Virus record (IMG/VR): IMGVR_UViG_3300013119_000728
Coordinates: 1 to 60,232 of that record
Length of the DNA stretch: 60,232 bases
Reading direction: 5' to 3' (one strand)
From: a virus
Both the position numbers and the translations under genes were made by a program. Below, piece by piece: positions 25,043-32,305 of the stretch. Position 1 is the stretch's first letter. Every line of letters begins with the position of its first letter. The notes below the pieces were generated by a model. That model was given only the letters and a program-made list of their open reading frames with translations. It was not told the DNA's origin and did no database searches.

Positions 25043-25118
25043 GGGGCGGTATCCCAACGGCAGAGGACCTCGACTTAAAATCGACTCAGTGTGGGTTCGA
25101 ATCCCACTCGCCCTACCA
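25043..25118 (+). tRNA. tRNA-Leu(TAA), short variable arm
   Basis: 76 bases with encoded CCA. Acceptor GGGGCGG/TCGCCCT with two G-U pairs, anticodon loop CTTAAAA (TAA at 25076-25078), T-loop TTCGAAT. Leucine tRNAs normally have a long variable arm; this one has a short class-I loop, so the charging identity is open. Confidence 0.85.
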
Positions 25119-25153
25119 GAAACTTAAACGCCGAGAGGCAAAAGGAGAATAAG

Positions 25154-25363
25154 ATGAACGTAGATCAACACTTAAAGGTTGCCCAGTGGCATATGGAACA
25201 AGCACGACTTCATGCAACATCAAAGCATAGTTGCGGTTGCCCAGCAAATGAGCACGATCAAAAGGCTATCGATGCAATTGAAGCAATGCTATCAGCACTC
25301 GAGCAGACAGGCAATGAGATTACTGAAGATCAAGAGGCAGCATGCTCAATCACAGGTGAGTAA
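25154..25363 (+). CDS. Small helical protein
   Basis: 69 residues from ATG 25154 (AAAGGAG upstream). HLKVAQWHMEQARLH ... CGCPANEHDQKAIDAIEAML. It has a CxC pair near the middle. Unrecognised. It lies between tRNA genes. Confidence 0.55.
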   Translation: MNVDQHLKVAQWHMEQARLHATSKHSCGCPANEHDQKAIDAIEAMLSALEQTGNEITEDQEAACSITGE

Positions 25364-25464
25364 TGTCAAACCTTATGTTTGAAAATCTTGAAACAACAAT
25401 CGATATCATCCTTGCTATCGGAGGTCTATTAGTGACTATCCTAAGCATAGTGGGAGGCCCATAA
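25363..25464 (+). CDS. 33-residue membrane peptide
   Basis: One transmembrane helix (TIDIILAIGGLLVTILSIVGG). Its ATG and stop overlap both neighbours, which is the main support for it being real. Confidence 0.5.
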   Translation: MSNLMFENLETTIDIILAIGGLLVTILSIVGGP

Positions 25465-25958
25465 TGAACATAATACCTGCATCAATCTTCAATCCAAACT
25501 CAGAAAATACCAATATGGGATTTGTATTCGAACGGCGAGTCATGAGAGATCTTGAGAAAGCAGGCCTTCACCCTGTGCTGGTGTCTGACTGGCTCGAGCG
25601 TCAATTCCCAGATATCAATCAGGTCGGCTTGAATGCCACTGCAAAGATGATGGGCGATATTATGGTTGTATCTCCAAAGACAGGAGCCCCGGTATTTATT
25701 GAATGTTGTTCAATGAACCCGCCGCCAGGGAAAACTAGGTTTACCACGTCCAAGCCTGAAAACTTTAATGGCCTATGTCGATGGTATGCTCTGGGATATC
25801 CGAGAGCTGAAAATGTTACATACATAAGATCATCAACATGGAATAAGTATGTTCGCAAGACAGACCTGAACGGTGCATATTACGTGTTCCCAACGAAGTA
25901 TATCAACAGCCTCAGCTCAGCAATCCGGAGTTCTCTATCATTCGCCGCGAGCGTCTAA
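25464..25958 (+). CDS. Possible PD-(D/E)XK-type nuclease or unknown
   Basis: 164 residues. FERRVMRDLEKAG, then MGDIMVVSPKTGAPVFIECC. A D-x-x-V...V-F-I-E strand pair resembles the core of restriction-endonuclease-like folds, but the expected second acidic/Lys motif is E-C-C rather than E-x-K. Treat as tentative. Confidence 0.4.
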   Translation: MNIIPASIFNPNSENTNMGFVFERRVMRDLEKAGLHPVLVSDWLERQFPDINQVGLNATAKMMGDIMVVSPKTGAPVFIECCSMNPPPGKTRFTTSKPENFNGLCRWYALGYPRAENVTYIRSSTWNKYVRKTDLNGAYYVFPTKYINSLSSAIRSSLSFAASV

Positions 25959-25960
25959 CC

Positions 25961-26122
25961 ATGGATAGCAAAGAAGTAATCGTGGCACACCTCAATCGTC
26001 TCCGGGATGAAATACCAACCTCAGGCACAATCATGGACGCTGAGGTGACGCGGTGGTTGGACAGAGTCGGTGAGGTGCTAGAAGAATATTACATGTGCAT
26101 TGCGGAGGAGGAAGATGTTTGA
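25961..26122 (+). CDS. Small acidic helical protein
   Basis: 53 residues (MDSKEVIVAHLNRLRDEIP ... EVLEEYYMCIAEEEDV). Unrecognised. Overlaps the next start by eight bases. Confidence 0.45.
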   Translation: MDSKEVIVAHLNRLRDEIPTSGTIMDAEVTRWLDRVGEVLEEYYMCIAEEEDV

Positions 26123-26237
26123 AGAACCAAAGCCGCACAAGACAATAAACGAGATCAGGCCCTGGGAAACTATCAGTCTTGTTGTCGGTAACTGCTTGAT
26201 AATTGCATACATTGTTTTCAAGACTACAGGTAATTAA
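26115..26237 (+). CDS. 40-residue membrane peptide
   Basis: One hydrophobic helix (TISLVVGNCLIIAYIVF) after a charged start; GGAGGAGGAAG upstream. Last gene before the promoter of the tRNA-Lys/Glu group. Confidence 0.45.
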   Translation: MFEEPKPHKTINEIRPWETISLVVGNCLIIAYIVFKTTGN

Positions 26238-26239
26238 AA

Positions 26240-26269
26240 TGTGTAAATCCAAATCAGCTAAGTTATAAT
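26240..26269 (+). promoter_or_regulatory. Promoter, TGTGTAAA / TATAAT for tRNA group
   Basis: TGTGTAAA 26240-26247, 16 bases, TATAAT 26264-26269. The next feature is tRNA-Lys 111 bases downstream; no gene lies between. Confidence 0.7.
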
Positions 26270-26380
26270 GTCTACGTAATAAAGATCATAACCTCCCTGA
26301 GGAAATGGCTTGGATGTTATTTGATATATGAATACAAGATGAATCGCGCTCGTTATGGGTATTTTCACGCTGCTAATTGT

Positions 26381-26456
26381 GGGTGTGTAGCTTAGCGGCC
26401 AAAGCATCTCACTTTTAATGAGTTGATCGTGAGTTCGAGTCTCACCACACCTACCA
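26381..26456 (+). tRNA. tRNA-Lys(TTT)
   Basis: 76 bases with CCA. Acceptor GGGTGTG/CACACCT, anticodon loop CTTTTAA, T-loop TTCGAGT. Confidence 0.93.
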
Positions 26457-26504
26457 TAGAGTGCGATTCTAGCATAGGATTGATCCACCTCAACGGATCA
26501 CTAT

Positions 26505-26579
26505 GGCCCTGTCGTCTATCGGTTAGGACATCAGGTTTTCATCCTGGTAAGCGGGGTTCGATTCCCCGCAGGGTCACCA
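26505..26579 (+). tRNA. tRNA-Glu(TTC)
   Basis: 75 bases with CCA. Acceptor GGCCCTG/CAGGGTC, anticodon loop TTTTCAT between CAGG and CCTG, T-loop TTCGATT. Confidence 0.93.
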
Positions 26580-26598
26580 AAGAAAAAGGAGAAATAAG

Positions 26599-26742
26599 AT
26601 GTCAACAGCAGGCTTATTAAAAGAAATCAATCGTCTTGCAAGTATAAACGAAAAGCTTGCGGCTGAAAACAAGAAGCTGCTAGCATTAAACAAATCACTT
26701 TCAGCACAATTATATAGTAAACATCAAACAGGAGTAGAATAA
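26599..26742 (+). CDS. 47-residue coiled-coil protein
   Basis: LLKEINRLASINEKLAAENK is a leucine-zipper-like heptad pattern. AAAAGGAGAAAT upstream. The stop is directly followed by the next ATG. Unknown role. Confidence 0.55.
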   Translation: MSTAGLLKEINRLASINEKLAAENKKLLALNKSLSAQLYSKHQTGVE

Positions 26743-27114
26743 ATGAGTTACAAAACAATGGCAGCAGTAATGAACGCGTATGGTAGTGATCATGCCGGAG
26801 CACAAATGTCAGTCCTAAAGCACAAAAAATCAGGAGAGGCATTCTGGTTTCCTAAGATTAGCAATCCAAGCCCTGGGTGGAAAAATACATATAGAGGAAA
26901 TGTAATTCAAGAGACCGGTCTAACGACAGACAATAAGCAGAGATTGCTTGCTGTTCTAAATCAAAAGCAAAACAGCGATATCCCAGTCAGTCGGAGACAT
27001 TTCCGCAAGGCATTCGGAAAAATCAATGGATCTTATTCGTATTTGGGAGACTTTGAGCTAGATGTAGAAAGCTCAACCAAGTCAGGAACTCTTATTTGGC
27101 GAAAGGTATCATAG
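26743..27114 (+). CDS. Unknown protein
   Basis: 123 residues, basic. FWFPKISNPSPGWKNTYRGN and DIPVSRRHFRKAFGKING. It may bind nucleic acid, but no family is recognised. Seven bases before tRNA-Ile. Confidence 0.5.
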   Translation: MSYKTMAAVMNAYGSDHAGAQMSVLKHKKSGEAFWFPKISNPSPGWKNTYRGNVIQETGLTTDNKQRLLAVLNQKQNSDIPVSRRHFRKAFGKINGSYSYLGDFELDVESSTKSGTLIWRKVS

Positions 27115-27121
27115 AATAAAT

Positions 27122-27198
27122 TGGCTCATAGCTCAGCTGGTTAGAGCTTTCGCCTGATAAGCGAGAGGTGGGAGGTTCGAATCCTCCTGGGCCAACCA
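27122..27198 (+). tRNA. tRNA-Ile(GAT)
   Basis: 77 bases with CCA. Acceptor TGGCTCA/TGGGCCA, anticodon loop CTGATAA in TTCGC/GCGAG, T-loop TTCGAAT. Confidence 0.93.
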
Positions 27199-27269
27199 TG
27201 ATACATTTACCGGGAACGGTATAGAATAGAGAAGTTCAAATCATCTACAACACAAAGAAGGAGAATTAG

Positions 27270-27701
27270 ATGAGCACAGTAGAGACAGGAAACACAGTCA
27301 ACGTCCACTATCGAGGCACTCTTGACGACGGATCAGAGTTTGATAGTTCACACGACCGCGGAGAGACACTAACATTCGAGGTCGGCGCCGGACAAATGAT
27401 CCCGGGTTTCGATGCAGCATTGCCAGGAATGGAAGTTGGCGAGACCAAGAGCATCACAATTAGCGCTGAGCAAGCATATGGTGAGTCAAATCCTGAGGCA
27501 GTTGCTGATGTTCCAAAGGCTAGCTTCCCTGAGAACTATGAGTTCGAAGTTGATGCAATGGTTCAAGGACAAAATGACTCAGGTGAATCAGTCGTTGGAA
27601 TTATCAACGAAGTAAATGATGAGTTTGTAACAATTAATTTCAATCATCCTCTCGCTGGCAAGTCACTGAACTTTGAGATTGAGCTAGTAAGCATCGATTA
27701 G
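27270..27701 (+). CDS. FKBP-type peptidyl-prolyl isomerase (SlyD-like)
   Basis: 143 residues. VNVHYRGTLDDGSEFDSSHD, LTFEVGAGQMIPGFDAALPG, MEVGETKSI and NHPLAGKSLNFEIELV give a FKBP fold with an inserted flap (residues about 70-120), as in SlyD. The His-rich metal tail of SlyD is missing. It speeds proline isomerisation in the cytosol. Confidence 0.88.
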   Translation: MSTVETGNTVNVHYRGTLDDGSEFDSSHDRGETLTFEVGAGQMIPGFDAALPGMEVGETKSITISAEQAYGESNPEAVADVPKASFPENYEFEVDAMVQGQNDSGESVVGIINEVNDEFVTINFNHPLAGKSLNFEIELVSID

Positions 27702-27709
27702 GATTAAAG

Positions 27710-27988
27710 ATGACAGTTGACAAAGAAAGACTAAAGCGCTCAAGATACGTGATCATATCAGATGAAGAGCGTCTGAGGTTGAATGATATCGAGGGCGTAG
27801 AATCTCCGATGGATTATCCACCCGAGTTCATGTCATCACCCATCTTTTATAACAACTTGCCCGTTGGGTCCGTAAGTAGAAGCAATAGAAACGTGATTAC
27901 AAATATTGCTTTCGCACTTAAACACCTTAAGAACGTTGAGTATTATTACGGTGACGTTGATCCAGATAGAAAAAGCAAAGGACCTTAA
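27710..27988 (+). CDS. Unknown protein upstream of MT-A70 methylase
   Basis: 92 residues, charged, SDEERLRLNDIEGVESP. No recognised family. Its stop overlaps the methylase start (TAATG), so translation is coupled. Confidence 0.5.
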   Translation: MTVDKERLKRSRYVIISDEERLRLNDIEGVESPMDYPPEFMSSPIFYNNLPVGSVSRSNRNVITNIAFALKHLKNVEYYYGDVDPDRKSKGP

Positions 27989-28605
27989 TGTTCAAGACAG
28001 TTCTAATTGATCCGCCCTGGAAGAAGACAACAGGTGGAGTAGGACACAAGACACTGGCACCATCAACACATTACGACGTTCAGAATCGTCATCAAGTTCT
28101 GGCAACGCTTGAAGGTTGGTTTGACAAACATGAAGTTGCACCCGAGGCACACCTTTACCTGTGGACGATCAACTCATTCACAGCGGGAAAAGATCAGGGT
28201 ATCATTCCGGGAATGGAGCTTTGCAAGAAGCTTGGCTTCACCCCGGTAACCTTGATTCCGTGGGTCAAGAACGGCGCAGGAAGTCCCACGCCATATGGCA
28301 TGAGGCATACTGAGATGTGCATCTTCGGTGTCAGGTATCGAAAAGGCATGGGTAAAAACACACGCTACAGTGGCACTGAGGATCCTGAGAATGTTGTTAA
28401 CGGGAAAGGATTATGCTCATCTCGAGATTACATCATTGAACCACGTCGCGAGCATTCTCGTAAGCCTGATGCATTCTATGAGTATGTTGAGAAGAGAAGT
28501 GCTGGTCCCTATCTTGAGCTCTATTCACGAACCTCCCGGCCCGGGTGGGTTGCAGAAGGAAATCAAACGGGCACGTGGGGTCCTAAAAAAGATTTAAACA
28601 AATAA
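27988..28605 (+). CDS. MT-A70 family adenine-N6 methyltransferase
   Basis: 205 residues. DPPW at 8-11, HLYLWTINSF (the W-x-x-N/T strand) and the RHTEMCIFGVRYRKG and EPRREHSRKPDAFYEYVE motifs match the MT-A70 class of DNA/RNA adenine-N6 methylases, which includes phage DNA-protection enzymes. Uses SAM, so makes SAH, the substrate of the nucleosidase at 20.7 kb. Confidence 0.85.
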   Translation: MFKTVLIDPPWKKTTGGVGHKTLAPSTHYDVQNRHQVLATLEGWFDKHEVAPEAHLYLWTINSFTAGKDQGIIPGMELCKKLGFTPVTLIPWVKNGAGSPTPYGMRHTEMCIFGVRYRKGMGKNTRYSGTEDPENVVNGKGLCSSRDYIIEPRREHSRKPDAFYEYVEKRSAGPYLELYSRTSRPGWVAEGNQTGTWGPKKDLNK

Positions 28606-28638
28606 TGGCAGCATAATATAATTTATGCATATTGAGTA

Positions 28639-28646
28639 ATATTTAT
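28639..28646 (+). promoter_or_regulatory. Candidate late-type promoter ATATTTAT for a structured RNA
   Basis: ATATTTAT three bases before the 5' stem of the structured RNA at 28650, so the RNA could begin within about ten bases of it. Confidence 0.4.
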
Positions 28647-28649
28647 GTT

Positions 28650-28801
28650 GGACCCCTGGCATTCATATTACGCCTCCAAGGGAGTTTTGGTGGGACCGCC
28701 ATCCTATCATGCTTCCTGATCCTGGCGGGGATCGAAACACTATTAGTTAAATGCTGGGTTACTACTTAACCAGCTTAAAAACCAAGTAGAACCCAGGGGT
28801 C
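28650..28801 (+). ncRNA. Structured RNA with 9-bp closing stem, unknown class
   Basis: GACCCCTGG (28651-28659) pairs perfectly with CCAGGGGTC (28793-28801). Inside are a CCGCCA/TGGCGG hairpin (28696-28701/28723-28728), a GCTGG/CCAGC hairpin (28753-28757/28770-28774) and a weaker CCTCCAA/TTGGTGG stem. No open frame of note fills it. It lies five bases before tRNA-Thr. It is not a tRNA, and no tmRNA features are seen. Confidence 0.6.
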
Positions 28802-28806
28802 ATTTT

Positions 28807-28882
28807 GCCGGTTTAGCTCAGTTGGAAGAGCATCTGATTTGTAACCAGAAGGCCGGGGGCTCGATTCCTCCAACCGGCACCA
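28807..28882 (+). tRNA. tRNA-Thr(TGT)
   Basis: 76 bases with CCA. Acceptor GCCGGTT/AACCGGC, anticodon loop TTTGTAA. The last anticodon-stem pair is A-C. Confidence 0.92.
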
Positions 28883-28903
28883 AAAATTGATTGTGTGAAT
28901 ATC

Positions 28904-29233
28904 ATGTATGAATATAGTGCAAAAGTTACAAAGGTCTATGATGGAGACACGATCACGGTTGACTTCGATTTAGGTTTTGGTATCGTTCTGAGAAAACAAA
29001 AGATTCGATTGCTTGGGATCAACACACCCGAAGTCAGGGGAAAATCCCGTGAGCAGGGTCTGATATCAAGGGACCGGCTTCGCGAGAGGATCATGGGAGA
29101 AAATGTCATCATCAAGACGACCAAAGACCGCAAGGGAAAGTATGGTCGTTGGCTCGGCGAGGTGTTTATAAAAGATGAGAATATAAATCAGTGGCTTTTA
29201 AACGAAGGCTTGGCTGAGAAGTATAATAAGTAG
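28904..29233 (+). CDS. Staphylococcal-nuclease-like (thermonuclease) protein
   Basis: 109 residues from ATG 28904; a GTG nine bases earlier is possible. VTKVYDGDTITVDFDLG, KIRLLGINTPEVRG (Arg and Glu of the site) and KGKYGRWLGEV (second Arg) are the SNase signatures. No signal peptide, unlike secreted SNase, so it may act inside the cell on DNA or RNA. Confidence 0.85.
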   Translation: MYEYSAKVTKVYDGDTITVDFDLGFGIVLRKQKIRLLGINTPEVRGKSREQGLISRDRLRERIMGENVIIKTTKDRKGKYGRWLGEVFIKDENINQWLLNEGLAEKYNK

Positions 29234-29243
29234 AAAGGAATAG

Positions 29244-29319
29244 GCGGCCATAACTCAATTGGTAGAGTACCAGTTTTCCAAACTGGATGTTGTGGGATCA
29301 TGCCCCACTGGCCGCTCCA
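29244..29319 (+). tRNA. tRNA-Gly(TCC), odd T-loop
   Basis: 76 bases with CCA. Acceptor GCGGCCA/TGGCCGC, anticodon loop TTTCCAA between CCAGT and ACTGG. The T-stem GTGGG/CCCAC encloses ATCATGC instead of the usual TTCRANY. Confidence 0.85.
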
Positions 29320-29357
29320 GAAGTTAAAATATATAGGGTTAATTGCTCTACCAAACG

Positions 29358-29365
29358 ATATTTAT
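29358..29365 (+). promoter_or_regulatory. Candidate late-type promoter ATATTTAT
   Basis: ATATTTAT 18 bases before the homing-endonuclease start, followed by GAGGTAGG. Confidence 0.4.
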
Positions 29366-29383
29366 TATTAGAGGTAGGTGATT

Positions 29384-30088
29384 ATGATAAGTGAAAAAAG
29401 TCAACTAAGAATAAAAGAAGAATGGAAAAACAAAGACGGTCTATATGATTGTCCGTATTGTGAAAAATCGTATGTAAAACGCGGAATCAGTACACATATT
29501 TGGCGTAATCATTCTGCTCAAGGTCAGGAATTTAACAAAAACTCAATCAACAATCAGGGCTATGCAAACGGAACAAGAACAGCCTGGAATAAAGGACTAA
29601 CAAAAGAAATGCACCCAAGCCTCAAGAAGGCCGGAGAAACGTATAAAAAGAAAATTGCTTCTGGTGAAATAATTGTAAAAAGCATTCCGCTATCTGAGTT
29701 ACATAAAGAGAAAATATCAAATGGAATGAAATCTGCTCATGCAGAAGGCAGGGCCTGGAACATAGGAAGATCTAGATGGAATAATGAACCAAGCTGGCCA
29801 GAAAAATTCTTTAAACAAGTTATCGAGAATGAGTTTGATAACAAAAAGTTTAAGATGGAATATCCAGTATCTATTTATTCTTGCGATTTTGCGTGGCCAG
29901 AGATTAAAAAATGCATAGAAATTGACGGCGCTCAACATCAGCGGTTCGATGAAGTAAAAGAGAGAGACAAAAGGAAAGATGAATGTTTAAAAGAAAATGG
30001 ATGGGAAGTTCTAAGAATACCTTGGAAAGATTTTTATAAAAACACAAAGAAGTGGATAAAATTAAGTAACGAATTTATTGGAGAGTAA
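29384..30088 (+). CDS. Vsr/EDxHD-like homing endonuclease with zinc finger
   Basis: 234 residues from ATG 29384. Zinc-finger-like CPYCEKSYVKRGISTHIWRN (C2H2), a NUMOD3-like middle (AWNKGLTKEMHPSLKK), and a C-terminal nuclease domain YSCDFAWPEIKKCIEIDGAQ, then GWEVLRIPWKD, of the Vsr/DUF559 type. Sits inside the tRNA array and its last ten bases form the 5' end of tRNA-Asn. Confidence 0.75.
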   Translation: MISEKSQLRIKEEWKNKDGLYDCPYCEKSYVKRGISTHIWRNHSAQGQEFNKNSINNQGYANGTRTAWNKGLTKEMHPSLKKAGETYKKKIASGEIIVKSIPLSELHKEKISNGMKSAHAEGRAWNIGRSRWNNEPSWPEKFFKQVIENEFDNKKFKMEYPVSIYSCDFAWPEIKKCIEIDGAQHQRFDEVKERDKRKDECLKENGWEVLRIPWKDFYKNTKKWIKLSNEFIGE

Positions 30089-30153
30089 CTCAATGGAAGA
30101 GTGCGAAGCTGTTAACTTTGTGGTTGTGGGTTCGAGCCCCTCCTCTCCAGCCA
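30079..30153 (+). tRNA. tRNA-Asn(GTT), overlapped by a homing gene
   Basis: 75 bases with CCA. Acceptor TGGAGAG/CTCTCCA, anticodon loop CTGTTAA, T-loop TTCGAGC. Bases 30079-30088 are also the last codons and stop of the endonuclease. Confidence 0.9.
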
Positions 30154-30182
30154 AAAGTTAGGTTTCTTTAAAAAACCATAGT

Positions 30183-30270
30183 GGAAAGTTGGCCGAGCGG
30201 TCGAAGGCGATGGATTTGAAATCCATTGAGGTGCAAGTCTCCGAGGGTTCGAATCCCTCACTTTCCTCCA
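30183..30270 (+). tRNA. tRNA-Ser(TGA)
   Basis: 88 bases with CCA and a long variable arm. Acceptor GGAAAGT/ACTTTCC, anticodon loop TTTGAAA. Confidence 0.94.
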
Positions 30271-30272
30271 CT

Positions 30273-30348
30273 GGGGATATAGCTCATCTGGTAGAGCACC
30301 TGCTTTGCACGCAGGATGTGATCGGTTCGATCCCGATTATCTCCACCA
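30273..30348 (+). tRNA. tRNA-Ala(TGC)
   Basis: 76 bases with CCA. Acceptor GGGGATA/TATCTCC, anticodon loop TTTGCAC between CCTGC and GCAGG. Confidence 0.94.
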
Positions 30349-30374
30349 TAGACCGAAATGTCTGTAAACTACGT

Positions 30375-30451
<77 letters not shown>

Positions 30452-30466
30452 ACCTTGAGGAGATAC

Positions 30467-30940
30467 ATGAAGAACGTAGATAATAAGACAAATTGGGGCA
30501 AGGCGGCAGCATGGACCGCATTCGTTGCTGCAATTACATGTGCAATCTTTGTGGCAATCATTGTATTTGCAGTCCAGACGACAGGCTACCTAGACAAAGA
30601 ATCTGATGCTGACAAGATATCACGTCAAGTTACAGCAAAGATAACAGTATTAACGTCAGAAGTTAGATCTCTTCGAGAGCAAGGAGAGAAGATTCGCAAG
30701 TACCTCGAGCTATGGACACCGATGAAATGCAGGAAGGAGCTTAGCATAAAAGAGGAGTGGGTTTTACCTGGCTACGGAGTTCCAAAGATTGTTCCGAGGT
30801 CATATATATACGTAGAGCAAGAGGATATACTTGAATGTAGCCCCGCGGGAGAGTTCTATGCAAATGATAAGCATGGCGCAGTCGACAAGATACGAGATGT
30901 ATCGACTCCTCAGAAGGGTCCGAGATCTAGAAAAAACTGA
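30467..30940 (+). CDS. Membrane-anchored coiled-coil protein
   Basis: 157 residues from ATG 30467 (GAGGAGA upstream). One membrane helix (AWTAFVAAITCAIFVAIIVF), then a coiled coil (VLTSEVRSLREQGEKIRKYL) and a Cys-containing C-terminal part. A spanin-like role is possible but unsupported. Confidence 0.5.
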   Translation: MKNVDNKTNWGKAAAWTAFVAAITCAIFVAIIVFAVQTTGYLDKESDADKISRQVTAKITVLTSEVRSLREQGEKIRKYLELWTPMKCRKELSIKEEWVLPGYGVPKIVPRSYIYVEQEDILECSPAGEFYANDKHGAVDKIRDVSTPQKGPRSRKN

Positions 30941-31118
30941 TCCTGCATTTCAGAATTCCAGAGTCAAAAATCTCAAGCAAGATATTCGACAATTTCAAAG
31001 AGATCTAAGGCAATTATCAAAGGCTGATGTCGAGGCAACGTGGCCACCCGGAATGTTCCAAGCATACACAGATATTTATGAAACAGTAAAGCGACTTGGA
31101 ATCTCTCTCGATGTCTAG
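30858..31118 (+). CDS. RIKNL/KRLGI family protein 1
   Basis: 86 residues; start at 30858 chosen for the GGGAGAG upstream. NSRVKNLKQDIRQFQRDL ... TWPPGMFQAYTDIYETVKRL then GI. Shares the 'R-x-K-N-L-x-x-D-I...W-P...K-R-L-G-I' pattern with the next gene, 31965 and, more distantly, 16422. Overlaps the preceding gene. Confidence 0.55.
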   Translation: MQMISMAQSTRYEMYRLLRRVRDLEKTDPAFQNSRVKNLKQDIRQFQRDLRQLSKADVEATWPPGMFQAYTDIYETVKRLGISLDV

Positions 31119-31133
31119 CCTACGTATATTGCT

Positions 31134-31430
31134 ATGTCTATAATAATAAAAGATTATCCAGAACATCCGTCATTGCTTTTTATTAAAGGCTTGCTTAACG
31201 GGATTGATATGCAAATTAAGAAAGATCCAACAATTATGAATCCAAGAATTAAAAACTTGTTAGACGATATTATTGATTTAGATTGTGACATTTTAGCGCA
31301 GACATTTCACAAGCCCAATATATTACTCCCGTCAAATCTTAAAGCTAGGTTGACAGATGTAATCCAGACTTCGCGCCGTCTTGGCATATACCCAGATTTT
31401 TTAACGCCAAAAATACCACAAAAATTCTGA
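31134..31430 (+). CDS. RIKNL/KRLGI family protein 2
   Basis: 98 residues. NPRIKNLLDDIIDLDCDIL ... LPSNLKARLTDVIQTSRRLGI. Paralogue of the proteins before and after it. All helical, no known function. Confidence 0.55.
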   Translation: MSIIIKDYPEHPSLLFIKGLLNGIDMQIKKDPTIMNPRIKNLLDDIIDLDCDILAQTFHKPNILLPSNLKARLTDVIQTSRRLGIYPDFLTPKIPQKF

Positions 31431-31448
31431 CTTAACGCTGAATAAGCA

Positions 31449-31456
31449 ATATTTAT
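31449..31456 (+). promoter_or_regulatory. Candidate late-type promoter ATATTTAT
   Basis: ATATTTAT six bases before the ferritin-like gene, which lacks a ribosome-binding site; a near-leaderless mRNA would follow. Confidence 0.35.
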
Positions 31457-31462
31457 AAACGA

Positions 31463-31948
31463 ATGGCTGATATGGAAAAAGAATACTTAGAAAATTATCT
31501 CATCAATTACGTTGGATCACTGCGTGCAATCCAGCTATGGTTCCATTCTGCACATATTTTGACTAAAGGCGCAGGATTTGCAGGTGATCATGTCAATATT
31601 TATGGCCGAATCTATGATGAGGTTACACATGATATCGATGCAGCAATAGAAAAATCAGTAGGTATAACTAATAATGAGTCAATGGGATGCCCAAGAATAA
31701 TCACGTACAAAGCGATGGAAGTATTGATGGATTATCCTGTTCCGACGAATGCTGCGCCTTTAAAGATTGCACTGAGCGCATTAGCTTTGGTTAAATCGTA
31801 CCTTTCATTTGTTGATCATATGTTTGAAGTGCTGGAAGATCATAATGTAATGACGCTCGGACTAAATGATTTTCTTTCACAGTCAGCAAATACATTTGAA
31901 GGTTATGTATATCAACTACAGCAACGAGTAAAACAGACTACAGAATAG
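31463..31948 (+). CDS. Ferritin/Dps-like protein (tentative)
   Basis: 161 residues, all helical. LRAIQLWFHSAHILTKGAGF, then DHVNIYGRIYDEVTHDIDAAIE places H-x-x-H, D-H and D-E-V-x-x-D-I-D as in Dps-type ferroxidase helices; LGLNDFLSQSANTFEGYVYQ follows. Phages sometimes carry such proteins. Role in metal or DNA protection is inferred from pattern only. Confidence 0.5.
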   Translation: MADMEKEYLENYLINYVGSLRAIQLWFHSAHILTKGAGFAGDHVNIYGRIYDEVTHDIDAAIEKSVGITNNESMGCPRIITYKAMEVLMDYPVPTNAAPLKIALSALALVKSYLSFVDHMFEVLEDHNVMTLGLNDFLSQSANTFEGYVYQLQQRVKQTTE

Positions 31949-31964
31949 ATATGGGTATTTAGTG

Positions 31965-32255
31965 ATGCCGCCAATTATTACAAGAAGACATATTCGTTAC
32001 AAGGGAACGAAGACATTCAAAGAATCAGCTCAAAGACAGCTGTCTAGGTTTAGAGATAAAATTAATGAAGCGTGTAAAGACGATCCTTCATTCTGGAATC
32101 CTCGTATTAAGAATCTAATGGAAGATATTGATGATCTTAATTGGGATGTAGACAAACTAAGCGATACAGAATTATGGCCATCAGATTTCACTGAAAGATT
32201 CAAAAATATTAATGATACTATAAAAAGACTGGGAATTAACGTAGGCTTAATATAG
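31965..32255 (+). CDS. RIKNL/KRLGI family protein 3
   Basis: 96 residues from ATG 31965. NPRIKNLMEDIDDLNWDVDK, LWPSDFTERFKNINDTIKRL then GI. Closest to family protein 2. Confidence 0.55.
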   Translation: MPPIITRRHIRYKGTKTFKESAQRQLSRFRDKINEACKDDPSFWNPRIKNLMEDIDDLNWDVDKLSDTELWPSDFTERFKNINDTIKRLGINVGLI

Positions 32256-32266
32256 TTATAATTTTT

Positions 32267-32296
32267 TTGTGCAAATCTGATTTTTAGATCTATAAT
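32267..32296 (+). promoter_or_regulatory. Promoter, TTGTGCAAA / TATAAT
   Basis: TTGTGCAAA 32267-32275, 15 bases, TATAAT 32291-32296; M23 peptidase start at 32306, so the leader is very short. Confidence 0.7.
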
Positions 32297-32305
32297 ATCA
32301 CTGTT

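Noticed and set aside
28650-28801. tmRNA or an intron-containing tRNA
   Set aside because: No T-arm, no resume frame and no CCA end; the closing stem is not followed by a discriminator and CCA.
31463-31948. Calling the helical protein at 31463 a firm Dps
   Set aside because: Only motif spacing supports it, so it is listed as tentative.
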